Assembly: GCA_937891785.1 (NCBI GenBank)
Contig: CALAGN010000004.1
Coordinates: 1-59,495, forward strand
DNA from: an uncultured Octadecabacter sp.
GTDB lineage: Bacteria; Pseudomonadota; Alphaproteobacteria; Rhodobacterales; Rhodobacteraceae
DNA length: 59,495 nucleotides
Reading direction: 5' to 3'
The stretch's first letter is position 1. The number at the start of each line of letters is the position of its first letter. Shown one piece after another: positions 31,977 to 39,396 of the stretch. A program made the translations under genes and the position numbers. A model generated the notes under the pieces. The model was not told the DNA's origin. It saw nothing but the letters and a program-made list of their open reading frames with translations, and made no database searches.

Positions 31977-33170
31977 CCGTGGCTACACATCGTTGGCATC
32001 GGCGAAGACGGCATGGACGGGCTGACGCCAGCGACCCGCGCCGTGGTCGAAGCCGCGCAAGTGATTGTTGGCGGCGAACGTCACCACACGCTGTCGATTA
32101 ATCCTGATGCTGAACGCATTGCATGGCCCTCGCCGTTTGATGCGATGATTACAACATTGGAATCGCTACGAAATCGCCGCGCCGTGGTGCTGGTCACAGG
32201 CGATCCGCTATGGTTCAGCGTCGGCGCGCGGATTGGTCGTGCGATCCCTGCCGATCAACTGGTCTATCACCCGCAACTGTCTGCATTTCAGCTTGCCGCC
32301 GCCCGCATGGGCTGGTCGCTGGTGGATGTCGAAACGCTGACGGTGCATGGACGCCCGGTTGAGCAGATGATCGCTTTTATTCAGCCAGATCAACGCCTTA
32401 TTGTCCTCACCACCGGCGCTGAAACGCCCGCACAGATTGCGAAATTCCTGACGGATCGTGGTTTTGGCAACTCGAAGATGACGGTTTTGGCGGCGATGGG
32501 CGGCGCGCGCGAAGAACGCTTTGATGGCACTGCCGCCGACTGGTCCCATACTGTTCCGGCCTTCAATACATTGTGCATTGATTGCGTCGCGGCACCCGAT
32601 GCAGCCCTGATGCCGCGCGTTCCGGGCCTTGCTGATGCATTGTTCCAAAGCGATGGCACAATGACCAAGCAAGAAGTCCGCGCGGCCACCGTTGCCAAGC
32701 TTATGCCGATGCGCGGCGCTTTGCTGTGGGACATCGGCACAGGCTGCGGATCGGTCGCAATCGAGTGGATGCGCGCGGCCCGCTACGCCCGCGCGATCGG
32801 TATCGAGCCGCGCGCCGACCGGCGCGCAATGGCCGCCGCGAACGCACTAGCGCTAGGCGCGCCAAAACTGGAATTAATTGACGGAACAGTGCCTTACGCG
32901 CTGGAAGGGCTGGATGCACCCGATGCGATTTTCATCGGTGGCGGGTTGTCGCGCGCCACGTTCGACGCAGCTTGGTCAGCGCTGCGCCCCTTGGGGCGCT
33001 TGGTCGTGAATGCTGTCACGCTAGAGAGCGAAAGCGAACTGTTCGCCTTGCACAAAGAATTTGGCGGGGATCTGGTGAAATTACAGATCAACCGCGCCGA
33101 ACCCGTGGGCCGATTGACCGGATGGCGACCGTCGATGCCCGTCACCCAATGGAGCCTTGTGAAGCGATGA
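31965..33170 (+). CDS. cobL: Precorrin-6Y C5,15-methyltransferase (decarboxylating), CbiE-CbiT fusion
   Basis: CobL methylates C-5 and C-15 and decarboxylates the C-12 acetate, using precorrin-6B to give precorrin-8X. The 401 residues contain an N-terminal tetrapyrrole methylase domain (HIVGIGEDGMDGL, VTGDPLWFSVGARI, LTVHGRP) to about residue 210. The C-terminal SAM methyltransferase has LLWDIGTGCGSVAIEWMRAA (near 255) and FIGGGLSRATFDAAWSALRPLGRLVVNAVT. The ATG at 31965 has GGGGGGTCTC upstream. cobK (precorrin-6A reductase), the enzyme before it in the pathway, is not found in the window. Confidence 0.94.
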   Translation: MVNAPWLHIVGIGEDGMDGLTPATRAVVEAAQVIVGGERHHTLSINPDAERIAWPSPFDAMITTLESLRNRRAVVLVTGDPLWFSVGARIGRAIPADQLVYHPQLSAFQLAAARMGWSLVDVETLTVHGRPVEQMIAFIQPDQRLIVLTTGAETPAQIAKFLTDRGFGNSKMTVLAAMGGAREERFDGTAADWSHTVPAFNTLCIDCVAAPDAALMPRVPGLADALFQSDGTMTKQEVRAATVAKLMPMRGALLWDIGTGCGSVAIEWMRAARYARAIGIEPRADRRAMAAANALALGAPKLELIDGTVPYALEGLDAPDAIFIGGGLSRATFDAAWSALRPLGRLVVNAVTLESESELFALHKEFGGDLVKLQINRAEPVGRLTGWRPSMPVTQWSLVKR

Positions 33171-33214
33171 TAGCGTGCCTCTGGCGAAAGTTATTAAAGA
33201 AGAGAAACGCATGA
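33167..33214 (+). CDS. Bridging mini-ORF between cobL and cobI (15 codons)
   Basis: The ATG at 33167 overlaps the cobL stop (ATGA). After 15 codons (MIACLWRKLLKKRNA) the TGA at 33212-33214 overlaps the cobI ATG (ATGA). The peptide is short and basic and most likely serves only to carry ribosomes across the 40-bp spacer; it may also provide the AAGAAGAG ribosome-binding sequence of cobI. It follows the same pattern as the other three spacers of the operon. Confidence 0.4.
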   Translation: MIACLWRKLLKKRNA

Positions 33215-33912
33215 GCGGCACATTGTATGGCGTCGGCCTTGGCCCTGGTGCGCCTGATTTGATAACGTTGCGCGCCGCCCGTTTGATCGAGGGCGCGGCG
33301 GTGATCGCCTATCCGGCACTTGCGGGTGGCGAGAGTTTTGCCCGCGCGATTGCGGCGGATTTGATTGCGCCGAATGCGGTTGAAATTGTCATGGATGTGC
33401 CGATGACGACGGCGCGTGAACCGGCCCAAAAGGCCTATGACAAAGGGGCGGCGGCGATTGCCGAGGCCCTAGACCGCGGCCATGATGTAGTGTGCCTGTG
33501 CGAAGGCGATCCGTTCTTTTATGGCTCGTTCATGTATATCTTTGCGCGACTGACGGATCGCTATGACGTTCAGGTTGTGCCCGGCGTCACGAGCATTACC
33601 GCCTGCGCTGCACGTGCCGGTCGCCCCCTTGTGGCGCGCAATGAGCGGCTGACCGTTTTGCCCGGCCCCTTGCCCGAGGACGAGTTGCGCGCCCGCATAG
33701 AAGGGGCAGAGAGCGTTGCGATCATGAAGGTCGGTCGCCATTTGCCGAAAATTCGCGCCGTGATAGACGCGCTTGGCCTGACCGAATTTGCCACCTATGT
33801 GGAGCGCGCGAGTCTGCCGCAAGAGGTTGTCTTGCCACTTGCCGACGCTCCTGAAAACGCGCCGTATTTTTCAATGATCCTTTTGACGAAAGGGGCTGAT
33901 CCATGGCTCTGA
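33211..33912 (+). CDS. cobI: Precorrin-2 C20-methyltransferase
   Basis: CobI (CbiL in the cobalt-first route) adds a methyl group at C-20 of precorrin-2 or its cobalt form. The 233-residue protein is a single class III (tetrapyrrole) SAM methyltransferase with YGVGLGPGAPDLITLRAARL at the start, VVCLCEGDPFFYGSFMYIFARL near residue 100, and VVPGVTSITACAARAGRPL near 128. The start at 33211 gives MSGTLYGVGLGPGAP as in homologues. It overlaps the next gene by 10 bp. Sequence alone does not tell whether the metal-free or the cobalt-bound substrate is used. Confidence 0.93.
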   Translation: MSGTLYGVGLGPGAPDLITLRAARLIEGAAVIAYPALAGGESFARAIAADLIAPNAVEIVMDVPMTTAREPAQKAYDKGAAAIAEALDRGHDVVCLCEGDPFFYGSFMYIFARLTDRYDVQVVPGVTSITACAARAGRPLVARNERLTVLPGPLPEDELRARIEGAESVAIMKVGRHLPKIRAVIDALGLTEFATYVERASLPQEVVLPLADAPENAPYFSMILLTKGADPWL

Positions 33913-35705
33913 CACCTGTTGTATTGGCACTCTCACGCTCCGGCGAAGATACGGCCCATCGTGTTGCCGCCGCTCTGGGCGCGAAAGTGCATGGCCGCGA
34001 AGGCCGTGTCGCAATAGCGGATGCGTTCTTTGCCAACGCACTCGATCACACCCGCGATTTATTCGCGGCGGGTGTGCCGATTGTCGGGGTCTGTGCCAGC
34101 GGCATTTTGATCCGAGGCGTTGCGCCATTGCTGGCGGATAAAACAGCTGAACCGCCCGTTGTCTCGGTTTCAGATGACGGGTCGGTCGTTGTGCCGTTGC
34201 TGGGTGGCCATCGTGGGGCGAACCGGTTGGCCCGCCAGATTGCCCAAGTCTTGGGCGGTGATGCGGCTGTTACGACGGCGGGCGATGTGGCGCTGGGGGT
34301 GGCGCTGGACGAACCGCCAGTCGGGTATCGGTTGATGAACCCCGAAGACGCCAAGGGCGTTATGGCGACCCTGTTGGCCGGTGGCGGTATCACTTGGACG
34401 GACGAGGAATTATTCGATGTGGCGCTGCCGGAAGGTGGCGATGTTGAACTGCTCGTGACCGAGGCCGAAGGCCATGGCAATGCGACTCGCCTTGTCTATC
34501 ATCCGCAGCGATTTGCGCTGGGCCTTGGCTGCGCGCGCAATGCCGACCCAGAGGAATTGTGGAACCACGTGAAAGGCGCGCTCGCGGCGGGCGATATTGC
34601 CAAAGGTGCGATTGCCTGCGTGGCCTCTATCGATCTGAAGGCCGATGAACCGGCGATTATTGCTGTGGCAGCGCGTCTTGGGGTGCCATTGCGTCTGTTC
34701 ACGGCCTCCGAGCTTGAGGCCGAAGCAGGGCGGTTGCTAAATCCGTCTAACGTGGTGTTTGCCGAAGTTGGCTGTCACGGCGTGTCGGAAGGGGCGGCAT
34801 TGGCGGCGGCGGGGCCGGATGCGGAACTGTCAGTGGCAAAAAGCAAGACCGCGAATACGACCTGCGCCGTGGCGCGCGCGGACGATCCGATTGTCGAAAT
34901 GCGCGGCCGTGCGCGTGGGAGGTTGTCGGTTGTTGGCATCGGTCCGGGGCAGGCGGCATGGCGAACACCCGAGGTGTCGCGCCTCGTAGCTGAGGCCGAA
35001 GAGCTGGTGGGCTACGGTCTTTATATCGATTTGCTGGGGCCGCTGGCTATTGGGAAGGACCGCTCTGATTTCCCATTGGGCGGCGAGGAAGCGCGCTGTC
35101 GCTACGCGTTGGAACAAGCGGGCAAGGGCAAGAATGTCGCGTTGGTCTGTTCCGGCGATGCGGGCATTTATGCGATGGGCGCGCTGGTGTTTGAATTGTT
35201 GGATCGCAGTGAAGCGGAACTGGGTGTCAGCAATGCAGCGCGCCGCGTTGAAGTTGTTTGCTCGCCCGGTGTGTCGGCACTGCAGGGGGCTGCGGCCCGC
35301 GCGGGTGCGCCATTGGGTCATGACTTCTGCACCATCAGCCTTAGCGATTTGCTGACGCCACGCGATGACATTATCCGCCGTCTGCATGCCGCCGCGACGG
35401 GCGATTTTGTGATAGCATTTTATAACCCCGTATCGAAAACTCGCCGGACCCTTTTGGCCGAAGCGCGCGATATCTTGTTGCAACACCGCCCCGCAGATAC
35501 GCCGGTGATGCTGGCGTCAAGTTTGGGGCGGCCCGAGGAGCATGTGCGCTATCGCCGTTTGGATGAACTGCAGGTGGACGAGGTGGATATGCTGACGGTT
35601 GTTTTGGTCGGATCATCCAATTCACGGCTGGCGCATTTGGGCGAGGGGCCGCGCATGTTCACGCCGCGCGGGTATGCGCGCAAGATAGACGGGGATTTGG
35701 CATGA
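33903..35705 (+). CDS. cobJ: CbiG-CobJ fusion: cobalamin biosynthesis protein CbiG plus precorrin-3B C17-methyltransferase
   Basis: This is a 600-residue fusion. Residues about 45-130 are a CbiG_N domain (AAGVPIVGVCASGILIRGVA, LLGGHRGANRLARQIA). About 203-320 is the CbiG_C/CobE domain (ALGLGCARNADPEELW, CVASIDLKADEPAI, CHGVSEGAALAAAG). From about 339 it is CobJ/CbiH (LSVVGIGPGQAAWRTPE; VCSGDAGIYAMGALV; SPGVSALQGAAARAGAPLGHDFC). CobJ/CbiH methylates C-17 with ring contraction, and CbiG opens the delta-lactone in the cobalt-early route. Such fusions are known in Rhodobacterales. The full CbiG part together with CbiX points to early cobalt insertion, whereas CobN points to late insertion. It overlaps cobI by 10 bp and the next mini-ORF by 4 bp. 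Confidence 0.93.
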   Translation: MALTPVVLALSRSGEDTAHRVAAALGAKVHGREGRVAIADAFFANALDHTRDLFAAGVPIVGVCASGILIRGVAPLLADKTAEPPVVSVSDDGSVVVPLLGGHRGANRLARQIAQVLGGDAAVTTAGDVALGVALDEPPVGYRLMNPEDAKGVMATLLAGGGITWTDEELFDVALPEGGDVELLVTEAEGHGNATRLVYHPQRFALGLGCARNADPEELWNHVKGALAAGDIAKGAIACVASIDLKADEPAIIAVAARLGVPLRLFTASELEAEAGRLLNPSNVVFAEVGCHGVSEGAALAAAGPDAELSVAKSKTANTTCAVARADDPIVEMRGRARGRLSVVGIGPGQAAWRTPEVSRLVAEAEELVGYGLYIDLLGPLAIGKDRSDFPLGGEEARCRYALEQAGKGKNVALVCSGDAGIYAMGALVFELLDRSEAELGVSNAARRVEVVCSPGVSALQGAAARAGAPLGHDFCTISLSDLLTPRDDIIRRLHAAATGDFVIAFYNPVSKTRRTLLAEARDILLQHRPADTPVMLASSLGRPEEHVRYRRLDELQVDEVDMLTVVLVGSSNSRLAHLGEGPRMFTPRGYARKIDGDLA

Positions 35706-35797
35706 CGACTGGCGCGCGCGTGCCGCGACGCCCCACCCGCCATCCCGAAGCCTTCGGCGAGAGTGTATTTGAACAGAAGAATGTAGGTGCGATATGA
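35702..35797 (+). CDS. Bridging mini-ORF between cobJ and cobM (31 codons)
   Basis: The ATG at 35702 overlaps the cobJ stop (ATGA) and the TGA at 35795-35797 overlaps the cobM ATG (ATGA). The 31 codons (MTTGARVPRRPTRHPEAFGE and onward) cross a copy of the dispersed repeat, which contributes the hairpin and the FGESVFEQKN part. No peptide function is evident. The exact fit at both ends suggests selection for coupled translation of cobM. Confidence 0.45.
   Translation: MTTGARVPRRPTRHPEAFGESVFEQKNVGAI
35745..35781 (+). repeat. Dispersed intergenic repeat, copy C
   Basis: A hairpin CCGAAGCCTTCGG is followed by CGAGAGTGTATTTGAACAGA and AGAA. The 3' part matches copies A and B closely (TTTGAACAGAAGAA), while the hairpin bases differ but are again self-complementary. 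It lies in the 88-bp cobJ-cobM spacer. Confidence 0.65.
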
Positions 35798-36567
35798 CCG
35801 TCTATTTTATTGGCGCAGGTCCGGGTGATCCGGAATTGCTGACGATCAAGGCTGCGCGAATTATCGGTGAATGCCCGGTCTGTCTTTATGCGGGGTCCTT
35901 GGTGCCCGAGGCCGTTGTCGGTTGTGCACCTGCGGGCGCGCGCGTGTTGGATACGGCGCCAATGACGCTGGACGATACGCACGGTGAAATTCTTGCGGCG
36001 CATGCCAAGGGGCAGGACGTGGCGCGGGTCCATTCGGGTGATCCATCGCTTTATGGGGCGATCGCGGAACAGATCCGGCGGCTCAAGGCTGATGGGATTG
36101 ATTATCAGATCATCCCCGGCGTGCCCGCCTATGCCGCTGCTGCTGCCGCGTTGGGGACAGAATTGACCGTGCCGCAGGTGGCACAGTCGATCGTGTTGAC
36201 GCGGATGTCTATGAAATCAACCTCGATGCCCGAGGGTGAAACGCTTGAGAATTTCGCGCGGTCCGGTGCAACGCTTGCAATTCATTTGGGGATACGGGCC
36301 CTTCGCGAGATCGAGCGGCAGTTGATCCCGTATTATGGCGCGGACTGCCCTGTCGCGGTTGCTTATCGTGTCGGTTGGCCTGACCAGCAAATGATCCGCG
36401 GCACGTTGAGCGATATTCGCGAGAAGGTGCGCGCGGCCAAAATTACCCGCACGGCGCTGATTTTGGTGGGCCCCGCGCTGAGTGATTCGCACGGGTTTCC
36501 TGATTCTGCCCTGTATGATCCGGCGAAACCGCATGTGCTGCGCCCCAAGGTAAAGGCTGTAAATTAA
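35794..36567 (+). CDS. cobM: Precorrin-4 C11-methyltransferase
   Basis: CobM (CbiF) methylates C-11 of precorrin-4 or cobalt-precorrin-4. The 257 residues show VYFIGAGPGDPELLTIKAARI at the start, ARVHSGDPSLYGAIAEQIRRL near residue 73, YQIIPGVPAYAAAAAALGTELTVPQ near 105, and LTRMSMKSTSMPEGE, all diagnostic of CbiF/CobM. It is the last gene of the operon; after its stop at 36567 there is no further cobalamin gene and no clear terminator. Its start codon overlaps the end of a mini-ORF. Confidence 0.95.
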   Translation: MTVYFIGAGPGDPELLTIKAARIIGECPVCLYAGSLVPEAVVGCAPAGARVLDTAPMTLDDTHGEILAAHAKGQDVARVHSGDPSLYGAIAEQIRRLKADGIDYQIIPGVPAYAAAAAALGTELTVPQVAQSIVLTRMSMKSTSMPEGETLENFARSGATLAIHLGIRALREIERQLIPYYGADCPVAVAYRVGWPDQQMIRGTLSDIREKVRAAKITRTALILVGPALSDSHGFPDSALYDPAKPHVLRPKVKAVN

Positions 36568-36657
36568 GCGTCTCGCGGGTTTTCTTGGGCTTGGTGCGAA
36601 AGGTTAACTTGACGAAAACTAGTTTGGCACCATGATCTCTATAGGATGGAGGATCAG

Positions 36658-37005
36658 ATGTCAGACTTTTTGCCCGAAGCCGTGCGCCAAGGCTTGGAAG
36701 CCGCCCGCAAGGATGCGCTGCGTAAAAGCAGCCGTTTGCGTATTATGGATGGCGAGCGGATGTACCCGATCTTGCGTCTCTGGGAGGGCGGCTTTTCGCT
36801 TGAGGCCGAGGATGCGCCGAAACTGCGCGGGTTGGTCGATATTTTCGATGGTGGCCGTCATTTGTATCAATGTTTGATTATCGCGAGCGACGAGGAAAAC
36901 GGCGAGATGCAATATGAGTTCAAGCGCAACACTGCCGCTGCTGACAAAGCGCCGCTTGACTTTGAACGCGCGGAAAACGCGCCGATTGCCCTTTTGGGTC
37001 GCTGA
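36658..37005 (+). CDS. Conserved hypothetical protein of Rhodobacteraceae
   Basis: This is a 115-residue soluble protein (MSDFLPEAVRQGLEAARKDA; later RMYPILRLWEGGFSLEAE, LVDIFDGGRHLYQCLI, GEMQYEFKRNTAAADKAPLD). An amphipathic N-terminal helix is followed by what look like beta strands. I recognise it as a conserved uncharacterised family in this bacterial group but know of no function. The ATG at 36658 has GGAGG 7 bases upstream; an ATG 12 bp earlier is less well placed. A possible promoter, TTGACG at 36609-36614 and CATGAT at 36631-36636, precedes it. Its stop abuts that of the convergent aminotransferase gene. Confidence 0.75.
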   Translation: MSDFLPEAVRQGLEAARKDALRKSSRLRIMDGERMYPILRLWEGGFSLEAEDAPKLRGLVDIFDGGRHLYQCLIIASDEENGEMQYEFKRNTAAADKAPLDFERAENAPIALLGR

Positions 37006-38214
37006 CTATTGCAAATCGCTAAAGGCGGATTGCAGCCTTTCAACGGCCTCTTGAACGAGAGCCGTGGGGGCACCGATGTTGATCCGCTGATGCATTTCAC
37101 CGCCGGGGCCAAAAATCTGGCCGGGGCTTGGCATGATACGCGCATCTTGGGTGACGCGCCGGTGGATCTCGTCGGATGTCATGCCGGTGTCGGTATAATC
37201 GACCCAAGCCAAAAACGTGGATTGCATTGGCATTGCAGTTAGTCCGGGGATCGCGTTGATCCCGTCGCAAAGAATTCGCCGGTTTGTGTCGAGAACTTGC
37301 ATCAAACCATCCACCCATGCGGCCCCTTCGAGCGAATAGGCAGCGCAGGTCAGATCGACCCCGACGCGGTTACACTGTATGTCTAATGCCGCGTGCAATT
37401 TGCCATAGCGGGCGCGCAGAGCATCGTTTGGGATAATCACAAAGCCAGTGCGCAACCCGGCGATGTCAAATGTCTTGGACGCGGCGGACATTGTGATAAG
37501 GCGCGGCAATACGTCGGGGGCGGCGATCGCTGTTGGCACATGTTTGTGGCCCGCGAATGCCAGATCGTGATGAATTTCATCCGAGAACAGCAGCAGATCG
37601 TGTTGCTCGCAGAATGCGGCGAGAGCACGTAGCTCAGCGACCTCCCAGACCCGTCCTGCGGGATTGTGCGGGGTCGAAAACAGCACTGCTTTTTCGGTGC
37701 CGTTTAACTGGCCCGAAAGTGTCTCAAGATCCATGCGGTATAGACCATCGGAATCGATCACCAGCGGCGATTGGACGACCTTGCGCCCGTTGCGTTCGAC
37801 CTTGCCTTGAAACTCGTTGTAGACGGGACTGAACATGACGATCCCGTCCCCCGGTTCTGTCATTGCTTGCAACGCCATTCCGATCGCATTGCCAATCCCA
37901 TGTGTCGCGAACATATGCTTGGAATTCGGCGACCAGCCATGACGCGTTTCATACCACCACGCGATACGTTCAAAGAATGCATCTAACCCGTTGAAGTAAC
38001 CGTATTCGCCTTCGGCCATGAGTGTCGCCATCGCGTCTTGCAGGCAGGGGGCGGGCTGAAAATCCATTTGCGCAACCCACATCGCCAGCATGTCGTCAGG
38101 TGCCTTATGCCCCAGAAACAGGTCCACATTGCCCCATTTTGAATTGCGGCTGCCGAGCCCTGCTTTGGGCGTTGTGAAATCGAAGGCAGTCGACGATGTG
38201 TAATGCGTGGTCAT
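37006..38214 (-). CDS. PLP-dependent aminotransferase/C-S lyase, MalY/PatB type
   Basis: This 402-residue fold-type I PLP enzyme matches the MalY/PatB group of cystathionine beta-lyase-like proteins. Landmarks are DMLAMWVAQMDFQPAP near residue 40, FATHGIGNAIGMALQAM, FSTPHNPAGRVWE with the PLP-ring Asn, FSDEIHHDLAF with the PLP-N1 Asp, and the Schiff-base lysine in MSAASKTFDIAGLRTGF. Such proteins cleave C-S bonds of cystathionine or cysteine, or act as aminotransferases. The exact reaction here is inferred only at family level. It is divergent from def, with a 107-bp gap holding both promoters. Confidence 0.86.
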   Translation of the reverse strand: MTTHYTSSTAFDFTTPKAGLGSRNSKWGNVDLFLGHKAPDDMLAMWVAQMDFQPAPCLQDAMATLMAEGEYGYFNGLDAFFERIAWWYETRHGWSPNSKHMFATHGIGNAIGMALQAMTEPGDGIVMFSPVYNEFQGKVERNGRKVVQSPLVIDSDGLYRMDLETLSGQLNGTEKAVLFSTPHNPAGRVWEVAELRALAAFCEQHDLLLFSDEIHHDLAFAGHKHVPTAIAAPDVLPRLITMSAASKTFDIAGLRTGFVIIPNDALRARYGKLHAALDIQCNRVGVDLTCAAYSLEGAAWVDGLMQVLDTNRRILCDGINAIPGLTAMPMQSTFLAWVDYTDTGMTSDEIHRRVTQDARIMPSPGQIFGPGGEMHQRINIGAPTALVQEAVERLQSAFSDLQ

Positions 38215-38321
38215 ATGGTCCTAGTCCTTATTATAGAGGCATAACTATTTTAGCGAGCACCGAGCGCAAGCGTAAAATGCATGACTTGCGATGTGCGCTG
38301 CCAGCCATTAGATCGGCGGGC

Positions 38322-38849
38322 ATGACCCTACGCGATATCCTGATCCATCCCGATCCCCGTTTGAGAACCGTGACGAAGCCTGTCGGCGAAATCACGGATG
38401 ATATCCGTCGGCTTGCCGATGACATGCTTGAGACGATGTATGACGCCCCCGGTATTGGCCTTGCCGCACCACAGATTGGTGTCATGAGCCGTGTGTTGGT
38501 GATGGATGCCGTCAAAGAAGAAGGTGCCGCGCCGCGCCCGATGGCCCTGATCAACCCCGAAGTCATTTGGTCCTCCGAAGAGACGAACGTCTACGAAGAG
38601 GGCTGTCTGTCTATTCCCGAGCAATACGCCGAGGTGACCCGCCCGGCGGAGGTCAAAGTGCGCTGGACAGGGCTCGATGGCAAAGCCGTCGAGGAACAGT
38701 TTGAGGGGTTATGGGCGACCTGCGTGCAGCACGAGATTGATCATCTGAATGGCAAGCTGTTCATTGACTACCTCAGGCCGCTGAAGCGTCAGATGATTAC
38801 CCGTAAAATGCAAAAATTGAAACGCGAGATGGCACGGGGCGAAGGGTGA
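38322..38849 (+). CDS. def: Peptide deformylase
   Basis: This enzyme removes the formyl group from the initiator methionine of nascent proteins. The 175 residues carry all three metal/catalytic motifs: GIGLAAPQIG (44-53), EGCLSIP (93-99, Cys95 as metal ligand) and QHEIDHLNG (136-144, two His ligands and the catalytic Glu138). The start at 38322 gives MTLRDILIHPDPRLR. It is followed directly by a degenerate second deformylase gene (GTGA overlap) and by fmt, the formyltransferase that performs the opposite step, so deformylation and formylation are encoded together. Confidence 0.96.
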   Translation: MTLRDILIHPDPRLRTVTKPVGEITDDIRRLADDMLETMYDAPGIGLAAPQIGVMSRVLVMDAVKEEGAAPRPMALINPEVIWSSEETNVYEEGCLSIPEQYAEVTRPAEVKVRWTGLDGKAVEEQFEGLWATCVQHEIDHLNGKLFIDYLRPLKRQMITRKMQKLKREMARGEG

Positions 38850-39340
38850 GTAGACCCTTTGTGAACTGGCCGCATCCAGCCCTTCGCACTGTCGCTGCCG
38901 AAGTTCCGGAAATCACCACCGAGGTCCGCGCGATTTGGGCTGAAATGATAGCGGCTATGGACGCGATGCCCGGCGTCGGGCTTGCGGCGCCGCAGCTGGG
39001 GATTGGCCTGCGTCTTGCGGTGGTAGATGCTAGCGACAAGCGCGGGCAGACGATCCGCATGGCCAACCCAAGCATCCTGCACGCAAGCGTCGAGTTGCGC
39101 GAACACCAAGAGGCATCGCCGAACTTTCCCGGTGTGGCGGCGGTCATAAGCCGCCCGCGCGCCGTGACCGTGCGGTTCATGAACGAGGACGGCATATGGG
39201 ACCGGACGGAATTGGTGGGCCTTTGGGCGACCAGCGTGCAGCACCAGATCGACCATCTAAACGGCAAGATGTATTTTGACCATTTGAGCCGCGTTAAGCG
39301 CGACATGTTGATCAAGAAAGCGCGTAAAATCGCGGGCTAG
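38846..39340 (+). CDS. Deformylase-like protein with lost catalytic residues
   Basis: This is a 164-residue paralogue of Def. The first motif is intact (GVGLAAPQLG, 43-52). The second reads EASPNFPG (89-96), without the metal-binding Cys, and the third reads QHQIDHLNG (132-140), with Gln134 in place of the catalytic Glu. It is therefore probably inactive as a classical metallo-deformylase and may bind peptides or ribosomes, or regulate Def. It starts at a GTG that overlaps the def stop by 4 bp, and GAAGG serves as the ribosome-binding sequence. Degenerate second copies beside def are known in alphaproteobacteria; their role is unclear. Confidence 0.85.
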   Translation: MSRPFVNWPHPALRTVAAEVPEITTEVRAIWAEMIAAMDAMPGVGLAAPQLGIGLRLAVVDASDKRGQTIRMANPSILHASVELREHQEASPNFPGVAAVISRPRAVTVRFMNEDGIWDRTELVGLWATSVQHQIDHLNGKMYFDHLSRVKRDMLIKKARKIAG

Positions 39341-39358
39341 GGTTGCGCGGCTAACCGA

Positions 39359-39390
39359 CCCTGCGGGGCGGATATTTTTGGCAAGATGAG
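39359..39390 (+). repeat. Dispersed intergenic repeat, copy D (diverged)
   Basis: CCCTGCGGGGCGGATATTTT followed by TGGCAAGATGAG has the same hairpin as copies A and B and a diverged tail. It fills the gap between the deformylase-like gene and fmt. The hairpin followed by a T run could end some transcripts here. Confidence 0.6.
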
Positions 39391-39396
39391 GGGGTT

